A DNA stretch of 64,000 nt from positions 1 through 64,000 of the forward strand of contig NZ_PVNG01000006.1 of NCBI RefSeq assembly GCF_003001935.1. The letters are read 5' to 3'. Positions 16,364 to 25,546 of the stretch are shown one piece after another (the stretch's first letter is position 1; each line of letters begins with the position of its first letter). This stretch comes from Nonomuraea fuscirosea. Lineage in GTDB: Bacteria > Actinomycetota > Actinomycetes > Streptosporangiales > Streptosporangiaceae. The notes beneath the pieces were generated by a model. That model was not told where the DNA came from and did not search any database. It was given only the letters and a program-made list of their open reading frames with translations. The translations under genes were made by a program, and so were the position numbers.

Positions 16364-17434
16364 CGGTGCGGGGCCGGTGCTGTCGCGGACGAGCAGCCGG
16401 GGCTGGTAGCGCACGTTGTAGCCGCCGCTCTCCCCGTTCATCAGCGCCCAGAGCCGTTCCCACGCTTGCCGGCCCAGCTCGTTCGCCGGGATGGCCACCG
16501 TGGTCAGCGGCGGCGAGGTGTAGCGGGCGAACGCGATGTCGTCGAACCCGACCACCGACACCTCGCCGGGCACCCGAACGTCCAGCTCGCGCAGGCCGGT
16601 CAGCACGCCTGAGGCCACCATGTCGTTGAACCCCACGACCGCGCTGGCCCCGCACGCCACCACCGCCCCGGCGGCGGCGTGGCCGTGGTCGAACATCGAC
16701 CCGCACGGCAGCACGGTCAGCTCCAGGCCGCGGTCGGCGCGCAGCGCGGCCAGCCGCTCGGCGTTGCCCGCGCTGGCCGGCGGTCCGGCGAGGTAGGCCA
16801 CCCGGCGATGGCCGAGCGCGGTGAGGTGGGCCACGATCTCGCCGATGCCGGCCCGGTTGTCGATCGACAACGACGGCGCGCCCAGCCCGGCGACCTCCCG
16901 GTAGACCAGCACGAACGGCGCCAGCCGCTCGCTCAGCTCACGCAGCCGCGCGTCCGGCGCCCTGGGCGAGGCCAGCACGATCCCGTCGGCGTTGCGCCGC
17001 GCCTCCAGCGCCAGGACCACCTCCTCCTCGGGGTCCTCGTCCGACTCGACCACCAGCAACTGGCAGCCCGCCTTGCCGGCGGCCTGGCTGAGCCCGCGCA
17101 GCACGTTCTGGAAGAGCGGGTTGGACAGGTCGGGGACGACCAGCGCGACGGTGCCCGTGCGGCCGAGCGCGAGCCGGCGCGCGGCCGCGCTCGGCTCGTA
17201 GTCGAGCGCCTCGGCCGCGGCCCTGACCCGGGCGGCCAGCTCGGGGTGCACGCTTGGCGAGCCGTTCATGACCCGCGACACCGTGGCCCGCGAGACCCCC
17301 GCGGCCGCGGCGACACTGCTGATCGTGGCCGGCCCGGCCGGTCGCGGCCCGCGCCGCCCCGTCACACGCCCCGCCGTGGGGGCCGCCGCTTCCCGCTCAT
17401 CGTCTCCGTCTCTGTCTTCGGGGCTCGCCCTCAT
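16358..17434 (-). CDS. LacI-family transcriptional repressor
   Basis: 358 residues from the ATG at 17434, which has GGGAGAG just upstream; a start 48 bases earlier would add a charged tail. After an N-terminal extension of about 35 residues comes the LacI helix-turn-helix (ISSVAAAAGVSRATVSRVMNG) and hinge (LDYEPSAAARRLALGR). The effector domain resembles sugar-binding periplasmic proteins (VVPDLSNPLFQNVLRG, VVGFNDMVASGVL, VVGFDDIAFARY). It is divergent from the sugar importer, and two matching operator-like sites lie between. It most likely represses the importer until the transported sugar binds. Confidence 0.92.
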   Translation of the reverse strand: MRASPEDRDGDDEREAAAPTAGRVTGRRGPRPAGPATISSVAAAAGVSRATVSRVMNGSPSVHPELAARVRAAAEALDYEPSAAARRLALGRTGTVALVVPDLSNPLFQNVLRGLSQAAGKAGCQLLVVESDEDPEEEVVLALEARRNADGIVLASPRAPDARLRELSERLAPFVLVYREVAGLGAPSLSIDNRAGIGEIVAHLTALGHRRVAYLAGPPASAGNAERLAALRADRGLELTVLPCGSMFDHGHAAAGAVVACGASAVVGFNDMVASGVLTGLRELDVRVPGEVSVVGFDDIAFARYTSPPLTTVAIPANELGRQAWERLWALMNGESGGYNVRYQPRLLVRDSTGPAPS

Positions 17435-17510
17435 CCGCTCTCCCGCACGCGCTCGGCCGTCGTCTCGCACGCATGACATCACACCGGCCCCCCGGCCGGG
17501 CGCCGACGCT

Positions 17511-17526
17511 GAGATACCGGTTTCTC
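17511..17526. promoter_or_regulatory. LacI-type operator, distal copy
   Basis: GAGATACCGGTTTCTC is symmetric at 14 of 16 positions around a central CCGG, the form expected of a LacI-family site. Read on the other strand it matches the proximal site at 17636-17651 at 12 of 16 positions. The two are 125 bases apart, close to 12 helical turns, so looping between repressor dimers is possible. It lies 77 bases upstream of the LacI start codon and may also serve autoregulation. Confidence 0.6.
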
Positions 17527-17612
17527 ACCAGGTATTACAACCGCTTGCCGAAAACCGCGCAAGTCCTGCGCCGATGCCCGTCAACGCAGGTCATCGCACG
17601 GCTGACCAAGCG

Positions 17613-17651
17613 TTGACACCCGATGTGGGCAATGTTAGAAACTGGTTACTC
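17613..17651 (+). promoter_or_regulatory. Importer promoter overlapped by LacI-type operator
   Basis: TTGACA at 17613-17618 is followed after 17 bases by TAGAAA (17636-17641), a fair actinomycete -10. The proximal operator TAGAAACTGGTTACTC (17636-17651) begins on that -10, so bound repressor would block polymerase directly. Transcription would start near 17648, giving a leader of about 78 bases before the permease ATG at 17726. Confidence 0.6.
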
Positions 17652-17725
17652 GCAGGCGCCTCACGGCTTGCGTCCCTGATGGTCCCCGGTCGCGTGCGGC
17701 TCAGCGCGACCGTGAAGGGTAATAG

Positions 17726-18724
17726 ATGAGCGAACGTTTGCATCCCCCCGAAACCTCCGAAACCCCCGCGACGACCGTCTCGCCGACCAGCACCTCACTC
17801 GTCCGGACGCGGCTCAAGGACCGGCGTCCGGCCGGGCACAGAAAGATCAGCGGCCCGCCACGCGACCGGATCGGCTACCTGTTCCTCACGCCGTGGTTCA
17901 TCGGCATGGCGCTGTTCACCGTGGGGCCGATCCTGGCCTCGCTCTACCTGTCCTTCACCGAGTACACCCTGCTCAAGCCGCCGGAATGGCTCGGGCTGGA
18001 CAACTACCGCGAGATGCTCGCCGACCCGCGGCTGCACAAGTCGCTGCTGGTCACGTTCGTCTACGTGTTCGTGTCGGTGCCCATCCAGCTCGTGCTGGCG
18101 CTGGCCCTGGCACTCCTGCTCAACCGCGGCGTGCGCGGGCTGAGCTTCTACCGGTCGGTTTACTACCTGCCCTCGCTGCTGGCGGGCAGCGTGTCGATCG
18201 CCATCCTGTGGCGGCAGATCTTCGGCAAGGACGGCCTGGTCAACCAGGTGCTGGCGCTGTTCGGCACGGAGGGCGTCAGCTGGGTGTCCCATCCGGACTT
18301 CGCCCTCGGCACGCTCGTGCTGCTCAACGCCTGGACGTTCGGCGCGCCCATGGTCATCTTCCTGGCCGGGCTGCGCCAGATCCCCACCTCGTACTACGAG
18401 GCGGCCCAGGTGGACGGCGCGGGCACGGTGACGAGGTTCTTCCACATCACGCTGCCGATGCTCACCCCGATCATCTTCTTCAACCTCGTCCTGCAGCTCA
18501 TCGGCGCCTTCCAGAGCTTCACGCAGGCGTTCGTCGTCAGCGGCGGGCGCGGCGGGCCGTCGGACTCGACCCTGCTCTACACGCTCTACCTGTACGAACG
18601 CGGCTTCGGCTCCTTCGACATGGGCTACGCCTCCGCGATGGCGTGGTTCCTGCTGGCCATCATCGCCGTGCTGACCGGAATCAACTTCCTCTTCGCCAGG
18701 CGGTGGGTGTTCTATGGCGGCTGA
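17726..18724 (+). CDS. Sugar ABC transporter permease, MalF type
   Basis: 332 residues. A hydrophilic N-terminus of about 45 residues precedes six membrane segments (first: YLFLTPWFIGMALFTVGPIL). The EAA loop YYEAAQVDGAGTVTRFFHITLP docks the shared ATPase. ATG 17726 has AAGGG seven bases upstream. It opens the second sugar operon: permease, permease, binding protein, glycosidase. Its end overlaps the next permease by 11 bases. No ATPase is encoded in the operon. Confidence 0.93.
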   Translation: MSERLHPPETSETPATTVSPTSTSLVRTRLKDRRPAGHRKISGPPRDRIGYLFLTPWFIGMALFTVGPILASLYLSFTEYTLLKPPEWLGLDNYREMLADPRLHKSLLVTFVYVFVSVPIQLVLALALALLLNRGVRGLSFYRSVYYLPSLLAGSVSIAILWRQIFGKDGLVNQVLALFGTEGVSWVSHPDFALGTLVLLNAWTFGAPMVIFLAGLRQIPTSYYEAAQVDGAGTVTRFFHITLPMLTPIIFFNLVLQLIGAFQSFTQAFVVSGGRGGPSDSTLLYTLYLYERGFGSFDMGYASAMAWFLLAIIAVLTGINFLFARRWVFYGG

Positions 18725-19565
18725 ACTCAAGGCCTCCGGCGGACGCTCGCGCCGCCTGTCGAAGCACGCGCTGCTCATCGGCTTCGGCCTGGTGATGCTC
18801 TATCCGCTGCTGTGGATGGTGTCCAGCTCGGTCAAGCCCAGTGAGACCATCTTCCGCGACCCCTCCATCTGGCCGACCAGCTTCGATCTGGGCAACTACA
18901 CCGACGGCTGGACGGCGCTGGAGCACCCGTTCCACTTCTACCTGCTGAACTCGGCCGTGATCGCCCTGCTGGCCGTGGCCGGCAACCTGATCTCGTGCTC
19001 GCTGGCCGCCTACGCCTTCGCGCGGCTGAACTTCCGGGGCAGGAACGTCTTCTTCGCCATGATGCTGGCGACGCTGATGCTGCCCATCCACGTGCTCATC
19101 GTCCCCCAGTACGTGCTGTTCTCCCAGCTCGACTGGATCAACACGGACCTGCCGCTGGTCGTGCCGAAGTTCCTGGCGCACGACGCGTTCTTCATCTTCC
19201 TGATGGTGCAGTTCATCCGCGGCCTGCCCAGGGAGCTGGACGAGGCGGCCCGCATCGACGGCTGCGGGCACTTCAGGATCTACTGGCGGATCATCATGCC
19301 GCTGTCGGTGCCGGCGCTGGCCACCTCGGCGCTGTTCACCTTCATCTGGACCTGGAACGACTTCTTCAGCCAGCTCATCTTCCTGACCGACCCCGAGCTG
19401 TGGACCATGCCCGTGGCGCTGCGCTCGTTCATGGACGGGCAGGGCGAGACGGCCTGGGGTCAGCTGTTCGCCATGTCCATCGTGGGCCTGGCGCCGATCT
19501 TCGGGTTCTTCCTGGCCGGGCAGCGCTACCTGACGCAGGGCATCTCCACGACCGGCTTCCGCTGA
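18714..19565 (+). CDS. Sugar ABC transporter permease, MalG type
   Basis: 283 residues, six membrane segments. The EAA loop reads LDEAARIDGCGHFRIYWRIIMP. The motif WTWNDFFSQLIF follows, as is usual in CUT1 MalG proteins. The start lies inside the end of the upstream permease gene (11-base overlap), so the two subunits are made together. It completes the import channel of the LacI-controlled locus. Confidence 0.93.
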   Translation: MAAELKASGGRSRRLSKHALLIGFGLVMLYPLLWMVSSSVKPSETIFRDPSIWPTSFDLGNYTDGWTALEHPFHFYLLNSAVIALLAVAGNLISCSLAAYAFARLNFRGRNVFFAMMLATLMLPIHVLIVPQYVLFSQLDWINTDLPLVVPKFLAHDAFFIFLMVQFIRGLPRELDEAARIDGCGHFRIYWRIIMPLSVPALATSALFTFIWTWNDFFSQLIFLTDPELWTMPVALRSFMDGQGETAWGQLFAMSIVGLAPIFGFFLAGQRYLTQGISTTGFR

Positions 19566-19628
19566 GCCACGCCCACCCCCCCGCGTCACCCCCCCCGTGT
19601 CACCACGTACCAACAGAAGGAGAAGGCC

Positions 19629-20918
19629 ATGCCGAGAAGAACCAGTGGCCTGGCGGCGCTCTGTCTCACCGGTGTCCTGCTCGCGGTCTCCGCGTGCGGC
19701 GGCGGCTCGTCCGGCGGCTCGGACGGAGGCGCGGTCGAACTGCGCTTCGGCTGGTGGGGCAACAACGACAGGGCGGCCGCCACCCAGAAGGTCATCGAGG
19801 CCTTCCAGGCCAAGAACCCCGGCATCAAGGTCAAGGGCAGCTACACCGACTTCAACTCCTACTTCGACCGGCTGGCCACCGAGGTGGCGGGCGGGCGGGC
19901 ACCCGACGTCATCACGCTCGGCGGCGCCTACCCGCGCGAGTACGGCGACCGCGGCGCCCTGCTCGACCTGGCCAAGACCGGTCTGAAGACCGACAAGATC
20001 GGCGCCGCGGCGCTGGACAACGGCAAGTTCGGCGGCGTCCAGTACGGCGTGCCGACCGGCGTCAACGCCATCTCCCTCATCGTCAACGAGTCCGTGTTCG
20101 AGAAGGCGGCCGTGGACCTGCCCGAGGAGGACACCTGGACCTGGGACGACTTCAAGCGCATCGCCAAGGAGCTGGCCCAGAAGCTGCCGAAGGGCACGTT
20201 CGCGCTGGCCGACCCGACCAGGACCGACATGCTGGACGTGTACTCCCGCCAGCGCGGCGAGGCGCTCTACACCGCCGACGGCAAGGTCGGCATCGGCGAG
20301 AAGACGCTGGTGGACTGGTGGACGATGACGCTGGAGCTGATGAACGCCGGGGCGACCCCGCCGGCCTCGCAGACGGCCGAGCTGATCACCCAGCCCGCGC
20401 CCGAGCAGTCGCTGATGGGCCGCGGCCAGGCGGCCATGCAGTTCGACTGGAGCAACCAGCTCAGCGCCCTCAGCAAGGCCGCCGGGCAGCCGCTGCGGCT
20501 GATGCGGGTGCCCGGCGAGAGCGGCGCCACGCAGCCCGGCATGTGGCTGCAGGCCTCGCAGATCTACAGCATCAACGCCAAGAGCGAGCATCCGCAGGAG
20601 GCCGCCAAGTTCGTCGACTTCCTGGTCAACAGCCCCGACGCGGGCAAGATCATCCTGGCTGACCGGGGCATCCCGGCCAACTCCGACGTCCGCACGGCCA
20701 TCCAGGACGTGCTCGGCGAGCCGGAGAAGGCGCAGGCCACCTTCATCGACGCGCTCACGCCGAAGGCCGGGCCGCCGCTGGTGATCGGGCCCGCCGGGTC
20801 CACCGACACGCCGAAGATCCTCGACCGGGTCAACGCCGAGGTGCTGTTCGCCCGCCAGCAGCCCGCCGCCGCGGCGACGGACTTCGTCCAGCAGGTCGGG
20901 ACGGCGATCAAGCAGTGA
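19629..20918 (+). CDS. Sugar ABC transporter substrate-binding lipoprotein
   Basis: 429 residues. Signal sequence of a lipoprotein: MPRRTSGLAALCLTG, then a lipobox LAVSAC and a Gly/Ser-rich tether. The fold is family-1 extracellular solute binding (LRFGWWGNNDRAAATQKVIEAF). ATG 19629 has AGAAGGAGAAGG upstream. The stop overlaps a GTG start of the glycosidase gene (GTGA), tying uptake to hydrolysis. Ligand unknown; the neighbouring enzyme suggests an oligosaccharide or glycoside. Confidence 0.93.
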   Translation: MPRRTSGLAALCLTGVLLAVSACGGGSSGGSDGGAVELRFGWWGNNDRAAATQKVIEAFQAKNPGIKVKGSYTDFNSYFDRLATEVAGGRAPDVITLGGAYPREYGDRGALLDLAKTGLKTDKIGAAALDNGKFGGVQYGVPTGVNAISLIVNESVFEKAAVDLPEEDTWTWDDFKRIAKELAQKLPKGTFALADPTRTDMLDVYSRQRGEALYTADGKVGIGEKTLVDWWTMTLELMNAGATPPASQTAELITQPAPEQSLMGRGQAAMQFDWSNQLSALSKAAGQPLRLMRVPGESGATQPGMWLQASQIYSINAKSEHPQEAAKFVDFLVNSPDAGKIILADRGIPANSDVRTAIQDVLGEPEKAQATFIDALTPKAGPPLVIGPAGSTDTPKILDRVNAEVLFARQQPAAAATDFVQQVGTAIKQ

Positions 20919-23065
20919 TCGACCGCCACGCGCTCGCCGCACGGCACGCCGTCGAGGTGACCCGGATCCTGCCCGAGTCACCTCTGTCGGTGGGCAACGG
21001 GGAGCTCTGCTTCACCGCGGACCTCACCGGGCTGCAGACGTTCCCCGGCTCCTACCCGGTCGAGGACCGCACCGGTACGGCGCCGGGGACGCTGCTGGCC
21101 ACCATGGCGTCGTGGGGCTGGCACAGCATGCCCGGCTCGTACCGGCTGGCGGACACGACCCGCGTGTACGGGACGGCCCGGGGGCCTGTCCCGTACGTCG
21201 ACATGCGCGGGGACCTGAGCGGCGACGGCGAGGACCCCGCCTCGGCCGCCGAGTCGTGGCTGCGCGCCAACCCGCACCGGCTCGACCTCGGCCGGATCGG
21301 GCTGGCCTCGGCCGGCGGAGCGCCCTTCACCCCCGGGGACGTGAGCGGCGCCCGCCAGCGCCTCGACCTGTGGACCGGCACGCTGACCAGCCGCTACCTG
21401 CTGCGCGGCGCGCCCTTCCACGTCGTCACCGTCTGCCATCCCGGCCGGGACGTGATCAGCGTGCGGCTGGAGTCGCCCGCGCTGGGGGAGACGGGGGTGC
21501 GGCTGGCGTTCCCGTACGGGTCCGAGGCGTGGGGGAACGCGGCCGACTGGACCAGACCGGGAGAGCACACCTCCCGCCTGCTCGCCCGCGCCGGCGGCGG
21601 CACGGTGCTGCGGCGGCTCGACGGCACCGCGTACCAGGTGAGCGTGCGGATGACGGGCGGCGGCGAGGTGTCCGCGGCCGGCGCCCACGAGTTCCTGATC
21701 ACCTTCCGCGAGCCGGTCGCCGAGCTGACGTTCGCCTTCCTGCCAGGCGACGCCGAGGCGGAACCGCCGGGCCGCACTGGGGCAGAAGCGCTGGGTCACG
21801 CCGAGGCGGAACCGCCGATTCACCTGGGGGCGGAATCCCCGGGCTACGCGGTGGCGGAGCCGCCGGGTCACGACGAGGTCGCCGGGGCCGCGGCGCGGCA
21901 CTGGCCCCGCTTCTGGAGCACGGGCGGGGCGGTGGACCTGTCCGGCAGCCGCGACGAGCGCGCCCCCGAGCTGGAGCGGCGGATCGTCCTGTCGCAGTAC
22001 CTCACGGCGATCCACTGCGCCGGCTCCTCACCGCCCGCCGAGACCGGGCTGATCGCCAACAGCTGGCGTGGCCGCTTCCACCTGGAGATGCACTGGTGGC
22101 ACGCGGCGCACTTCCCGCTGTGGGGCCGCTCTGAGCTGCTGGAACGCAGCCTGTCCTGGTACGCCGCCATCCTGCCCCGCGCCCGCGAGACCGCCCGCGC
22201 GCAGGGCTGCCCCGGAGCCCGCTGGCCCAAGCAGACCGGCCCCGACGGGCGGGAGAGCCCGAGCCCGATCGGGCCGTTCCTGGTGTGGCAGCAGCCCCAC
22301 CCGATCTACCTGGCCGAGCTGGTGCGCCGCGCCGCCGGCACCCGCCGGGCGCTGTCCCTCTACGGCGACCTCGTGCTCGACACCGCCGCCTTCATGGCCG
22401 CCTTCGCCGTCAAGGGACCTCAGGGGTACGGGCTGGGGCCGCCGCTGGTGCCGGCCCAGGAGTCGTACGCGGACGTGCGCGCCGAGGCGGCGAATCCGAC
22501 GTTCGAGCTGGCCTACTGGTCGTGGGCGCTGCGGGTGGCGCAGCGCTGGCGGCTGCTGCTGGGCCTGCCGCCCGAGCCGCGCTGGGCCGAGGTGGCCGAG
22601 GGGATGGCCCGGCCGCTCGTGCGCGACGGGGTGTACGCGGCCATGGACGCGCCGCCGTACACGGTGCGCGACGACCACCCCTCCATGCTGTACGCGCTCG
22701 GCGTCGTCCCCCCGACGCACCTCGTCGACAACGCCACCATGCGCCGCACCCTCGACGACGTGCTCACCCGCTGGAACTGGGAGAGCACCTGGGGCTGGGA
22801 CTACCCGGCCATCGCCATGACCGCCACCCGGCTGGGCGAGCCTGACCTGGCCGTCGAGGCGCTGCTGCGGCCCGAGACGAAGAACACGTACCTGCCCAAC
22901 GGCCACAACCGGCAGAGCGCCACGCTCCCCGTCTACCTGCCGGGCAACGGCGGGCTGCTGACGGCCGTCGCGCTCATGGTCAAGGGCTGGGACGGCGGCC
23001 CGCCCTCGCCGGGCTTCCCCGGCACGTGGACGGTCCGCCACGAGGGCCTGTCCCCGCTACCCTGA
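20915..23065 (+). CDS. Six-hairpin glycosidase-like protein, unclassified
   Basis: 716 residues. N-terminal 290 residues are beta-rich (LPESPLSVGNGELCFTAD). From about residue 330 the protein is helical and aromatic-rich, as in (alpha/alpha)6 glycosidases of the GH65/GH95/GH63 type: TGLIANSWRGRFHLEMHWW, FPLWGRSELLERSLSWY, YDYPAI-like GWDYPAIAMTATRLG. No signal peptide, so it would act in the cytoplasm on what the coupled importer brings in. GTG start overlapping the binding-protein stop. A repeated linker (residues 281-328) joins the two halves. The exact GH family and catalytic acids are not assigned; an Asp or Glu in the aromatic blocks is likely. Confidence 0.7.
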   Translation: MIDRHALAARHAVEVTRILPESPLSVGNGELCFTADLTGLQTFPGSYPVEDRTGTAPGTLLATMASWGWHSMPGSYRLADTTRVYGTARGPVPYVDMRGDLSGDGEDPASAAESWLRANPHRLDLGRIGLASAGGAPFTPGDVSGARQRLDLWTGTLTSRYLLRGAPFHVVTVCHPGRDVISVRLESPALGETGVRLAFPYGSEAWGNAADWTRPGEHTSRLLARAGGGTVLRRLDGTAYQVSVRMTGGGEVSAAGAHEFLITFREPVAELTFAFLPGDAEAEPPGRTGAEALGHAEAEPPIHLGAESPGYAVAEPPGHDEVAGAAARHWPRFWSTGGAVDLSGSRDERAPELERRIVLSQYLTAIHCAGSSPPAETGLIANSWRGRFHLEMHWWHAAHFPLWGRSELLERSLSWYAAILPRARETARAQGCPGARWPKQTGPDGRESPSPIGPFLVWQQPHPIYLAELVRRAAGTRRALSLYGDLVLDTAAFMAAFAVKGPQGYGLGPPLVPAQESYADVRAEAANPTFELAYWSWALRVAQRWRLLLGLPPEPRWAEVAEGMARPLVRDGVYAAMDAPPYTVRDDHPSMLYALGVVPPTHLVDNATMRRTLDDVLTRWNWESTWGWDYPAIAMTATRLGEPDLAVEALLRPETKNTYLPNGHNRQSATLPVYLPGNGGLLTAVALMVKGWDGGPPSPGFPGTWTVRHEGLSPLP
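21755..21898 (+). repeat. Three in-frame 48-base repeats in the glycosidase linker
   Basis: Units begin at 21755, 21803 and 21851, exactly 48 bases apart, and each encodes 16 residues beginning AEAEPP or AVAEPP and ending near GH or GY. They sit between the beta-rich N-terminal domain and the helical catalytic domain. Being a multiple of three, the expansion keeps the frame and only lengthens the linker. Confidence 0.8.
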
Positions 23066-23079
23066 ACCGGCCGGCCGGC

Positions 23080-23997
23080 TCAGTCCACCGGCGAGGGCGG
23101 CGGGGAGCCCAGGGCGGCCACCTCGTCCCAGAAGCCGTCCGGCACGACCGTGTCGGCCAGGGCACCCAGTTGCTCCAGCCGCGCCACCGACGTCACCCCC
23201 ACCACCGTCGAATGGACCCGCGGCTCGGCCAGCGAGAAGTGCAGCGCGGCGGCGGCCAGGCCGATGCCCCACCGCTCCGCCAGCTCCCGCAGCCGCTCCA
23301 CGTGCTGCCCGAACTCGGGCGAGATCGGCCGGTAGCCGTACCGGCCGGCCCGGCGCGGGGAGCCCGACAGGATGCCGCCGCCGAACGGCGCGGCGTTGAA
23401 AACCGTCATGTTCCGCTCCGTGGCCAGGTCGAGGATGTCCTCCCCCCGCCGGTCCACCAGCGTGTAACGGTTGTGGGTGAGGACCGCGTCGAACGCGTCC
23501 GTACGGATGTAGTCCTGCACCAGCGTGCCGCCCGCCGCCGCGATGCCGATCTCACCGACGAGCCCCTGCTCGCGCAGCGACACCAGCGCCGGCACCGCGC
23601 CGCCGGGCGCCATCGCCTCCGACAGCGTGATCGTGAACGGGTCGTGCAGGTGGTAGACCGGCAGCCGCTCGACGCCCAGCCGGGTGATCGTCTCCTCGAA
23701 CGAGCGCATCACCCGGTCACCGTCGAACACGCCCGTGTCCGGGTCGCGGTCCGCCTTCGTGAAGATCGTCACCCCGGCGCCGCCCCCGGCGTTCGCGAGC
23801 GCCTGCCCGATCAGCGTCTCGCTGCGGCCGCCCGCGTACTCGTTGGAGGTGTCGAGCTGGCGGAAGCGGCCGGACATGAGCGCGTCCGCCAGCTTCTCGC
23901 CGTCCGGCTCGCGGCCCAGCGCCGACAGGCCGACGGTCACCGCCTCCAGCGGGCCTGACATTCCGGGTACGCGTCGCTCCTGCTGCTGCTCTGGCAC
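23080..23997 (-). CDS. Aldo/keto reductase, aldose-dehydrogenase type
   Basis: 305 residues from a GTG at 23997 that has GGAGAGG nine bases upstream; an ATG at 23961 is the alternative. The TIM-barrel AKR catalytic set is visible: Asp and Tyr in [11 protein letters not shown], Lys in IFTKADRD, His in VYHLHDP. The sequence resembles the D-threo-aldose/L-fucose 1-dehydrogenase branch. It is convergent with the sugar operon, 14 bases away, and could oxidise or reduce a sugar released by that operon, but nothing ties them beyond position. Confidence 0.85.
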   Translation of the reverse strand: MPEQQQERRVPGMSGPLEAVTVGLSALGREPDGEKLADALMSGRFRQLDTSNEYAGGRSETLIGQALANAGGGAGVTIFTKADRDPDTGVFDGDRVMRSFEETITRLGVERLPVYHLHDPFTITLSEAMAPGGAVPALVSLREQGLVGEIGIAAAGGTLVQDYIRTDAFDAVLTHNRYTLVDRRGEDILDLATERNMTVFNAAPFGGGILSGSPRRAGRYGYRPISPEFGQHVERLRELAERWGIGLAAAALHFSLAEPRVHSTVVGVTSVARLEQLGALADTVVPDGFWDEVAALGSPPPSPVD

Positions 23998-24043
23998 CGT
24001 GGCCTGCCTCTCCTTTTTAGCCTCTTCGTCCCGATCATCCCAC

Positions 24044-24128
24044 GGCATCCCCGGCATCCCCGGCATCCCGCGACAGCCGGATCAGCGCCGGATCAGCGCC
24101 GGATCAGCGCCTGCCCGCTGCTGGATCA
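24044..24128. repeat. Two short tandem arrays beside the PP2C stop codon
   Basis: GGCATCCCC-type 9-base units start at 24044, 24053 and 24062. Then CCGGATCAGCG 11-base units start at 24077, 24088 and 24099. The phosphatase gene itself ends in the related sequence CTGGATCAGAGCC, whose TCA (24126-24128) is its stop on the minus strand. As at other sites in the window, the gene end has been copied several times beyond itself. Confidence 0.7.
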
Positions 24129-25349
24129 GAGCCGGAACTGCTGCCTGCTTCTCCGGCTGCGCCACTCCACCGTCATCACCGTCGCGTCGTCCTGGAGCCG
24201 CCCATGCTGGTGCTCCAGGATCTCCTGGATCAGCCGCCGCATCGTCTCGGGAGCCGGAAGCCCGTCCGCCTCCCGCTTGACCACGAACTGGATGAACCGC
24301 TTGAGCCCGAACAGCTCCCCGGCCGGGCTCTGCGCCTCGATGACGCCGTCGGTGTAGAACAGCAGCCGGTCACCCGGCTGCAACTGGTACCGCAGCAGGC
24401 CCGTCGAGGGGGCCAGGCCGAAGCCCATCGGCGGGTCGGGCACGCTGTCCAGCGTCGTCACCAGGCGGCCCTCCCGCAGCACCAGCGGCGGGTGGTGACC
24501 CCGGTTGACCCAGGTGAGCGCCCCGGTTCGCAGGTCCAGCCGGGCCAGGATCCCCGTGACGAACCGCCCGGTGAACTGCTCCTTGACGGCCGCGTCGACC
24601 GCCTCGCCGACCTCCGGCAGCTCCAGCCCCTGCCGGCGATGGGTACGGGAGGCGCCCATGGCGATGGAGGCGGTCAGCCCGGCGGCGGTGTCGTGCCCCA
24701 TGGCGTCGAAGATCGACAGATGCAGGTGGCGGCCGTCCACGGCGTAGTCGAACGCGTCGCCGCCCATCTCGTACGCGGGCTCCAGCGCCGCGCTCACCAC
24801 CACGTCACCGTTGGCGAACGTGCTGGGGGGCAGCAGGTTCCACAGCACCTCGGCCGACAGGGTCAGCGGGCGGGCGCGTACCAGCCGGGCGTAGGAGTCG
24901 CTGTGCGGGCGCTTGCTGATCACCAGCAGCGCCACCAGGGACGCCAGCGCCTTGGCCCGCTCCTCGACCGGCTCCGTGTAGCCGGGGACGGTCATGCCCA
25001 GCACGCCGACCCGTTCGGCGCCGTCGAGCAGCGGCACCCACAGGCGCGGCTTTCCCTCCGGGTTCGCCGGGGCGGCGGGGGAGCGGCCGCGCACGATCTC
25101 CACCGCGCGGAAGGCGCGGCCCGGCAGGGTGCCGTCGATCCGGATCGGCTTGGGCGGCTCGTCGTCCTGGTCCTGCCTGCCCGGCAGGCGGATGAGCTGC
25201 AACTGCTGCAGATCGGTCAGGTAGATGTCCGTCTCGGACAGGCCGAGCGGCCGCGCGTGCTCCTCGACCGCGGACGCCAGCTCCTCCATCCCGTTGAGGT
25301 GCATGAACTCCAGCAGGCCGCTGAGGGCGCGCTCACCTTCGTCCCGCAC
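24126..25349 (-). CDS. PP2C-family SpoIIE-type phosphatase with GAF-like sensor
   Basis: 407 residues. Residues 1-160 look like a GAF-type sensor (YLTDLQQLQLIRLPG, GKPRLWVPLLDGAERVGVLGM). Residues 175-400 are the SpoIIE/PP2C phosphatase, with metal-binding Asp in YEMGGDAFDYAV, DAMGHDTAAGL, GHHPPLVLREG and LLFYTDGVIE, and a C-terminal DDATVMTVEW. Such proteins dephosphorylate anti-sigma-factor antagonists in partner-switching systems. GTG 25349 follows AAGGGAGCGGAT. No anti-sigma or antagonist gene is adjacent; the sigma factor at the window start belongs to the regulated class but is 24 kb away. Confidence 0.88.
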   Translation of the reverse strand: MRDEGERALSGLLEFMHLNGMEELASAVEEHARPLGLSETDIYLTDLQQLQLIRLPGRQDQDDEPPKPIRIDGTLPGRAFRAVEIVRGRSPAAPANPEGKPRLWVPLLDGAERVGVLGMTVPGYTEPVEERAKALASLVALLVISKRPHSDSYARLVRARPLTLSAEVLWNLLPPSTFANGDVVVSAALEPAYEMGGDAFDYAVDGRHLHLSIFDAMGHDTAAGLTASIAMGASRTHRRQGLELPEVGEAVDAAVKEQFTGRFVTGILARLDLRTGALTWVNRGHHPPLVLREGRLVTTLDSVPDPPMGFGLAPSTGLLRYQLQPGDRLLFYTDGVIEAQSPAGELFGLKRFIQFVVKREADGLPAPETMRRLIQEILEHQHGRLQDDATVMTVEWRSRRSRQQFRL

Positions 25350-25546
25350 ATCCGCTCCCTTCCCGGCTCCTGCCCTGACGGCTCCCTACCCACCGAGCCG
25401 CCCCCGGGATCACGACGCACCGAACGCCGGGGAACGCCGGACATCGCCGCGCCGTGCAGCGCCGGGAGGGGCGGCCATGGGACGGCGGTAGAGCGCCGGT
25501 CGGGACAGCCCCGGAGCGGCGGCGGCGCGCCGAGCGGTGTTCGTTC

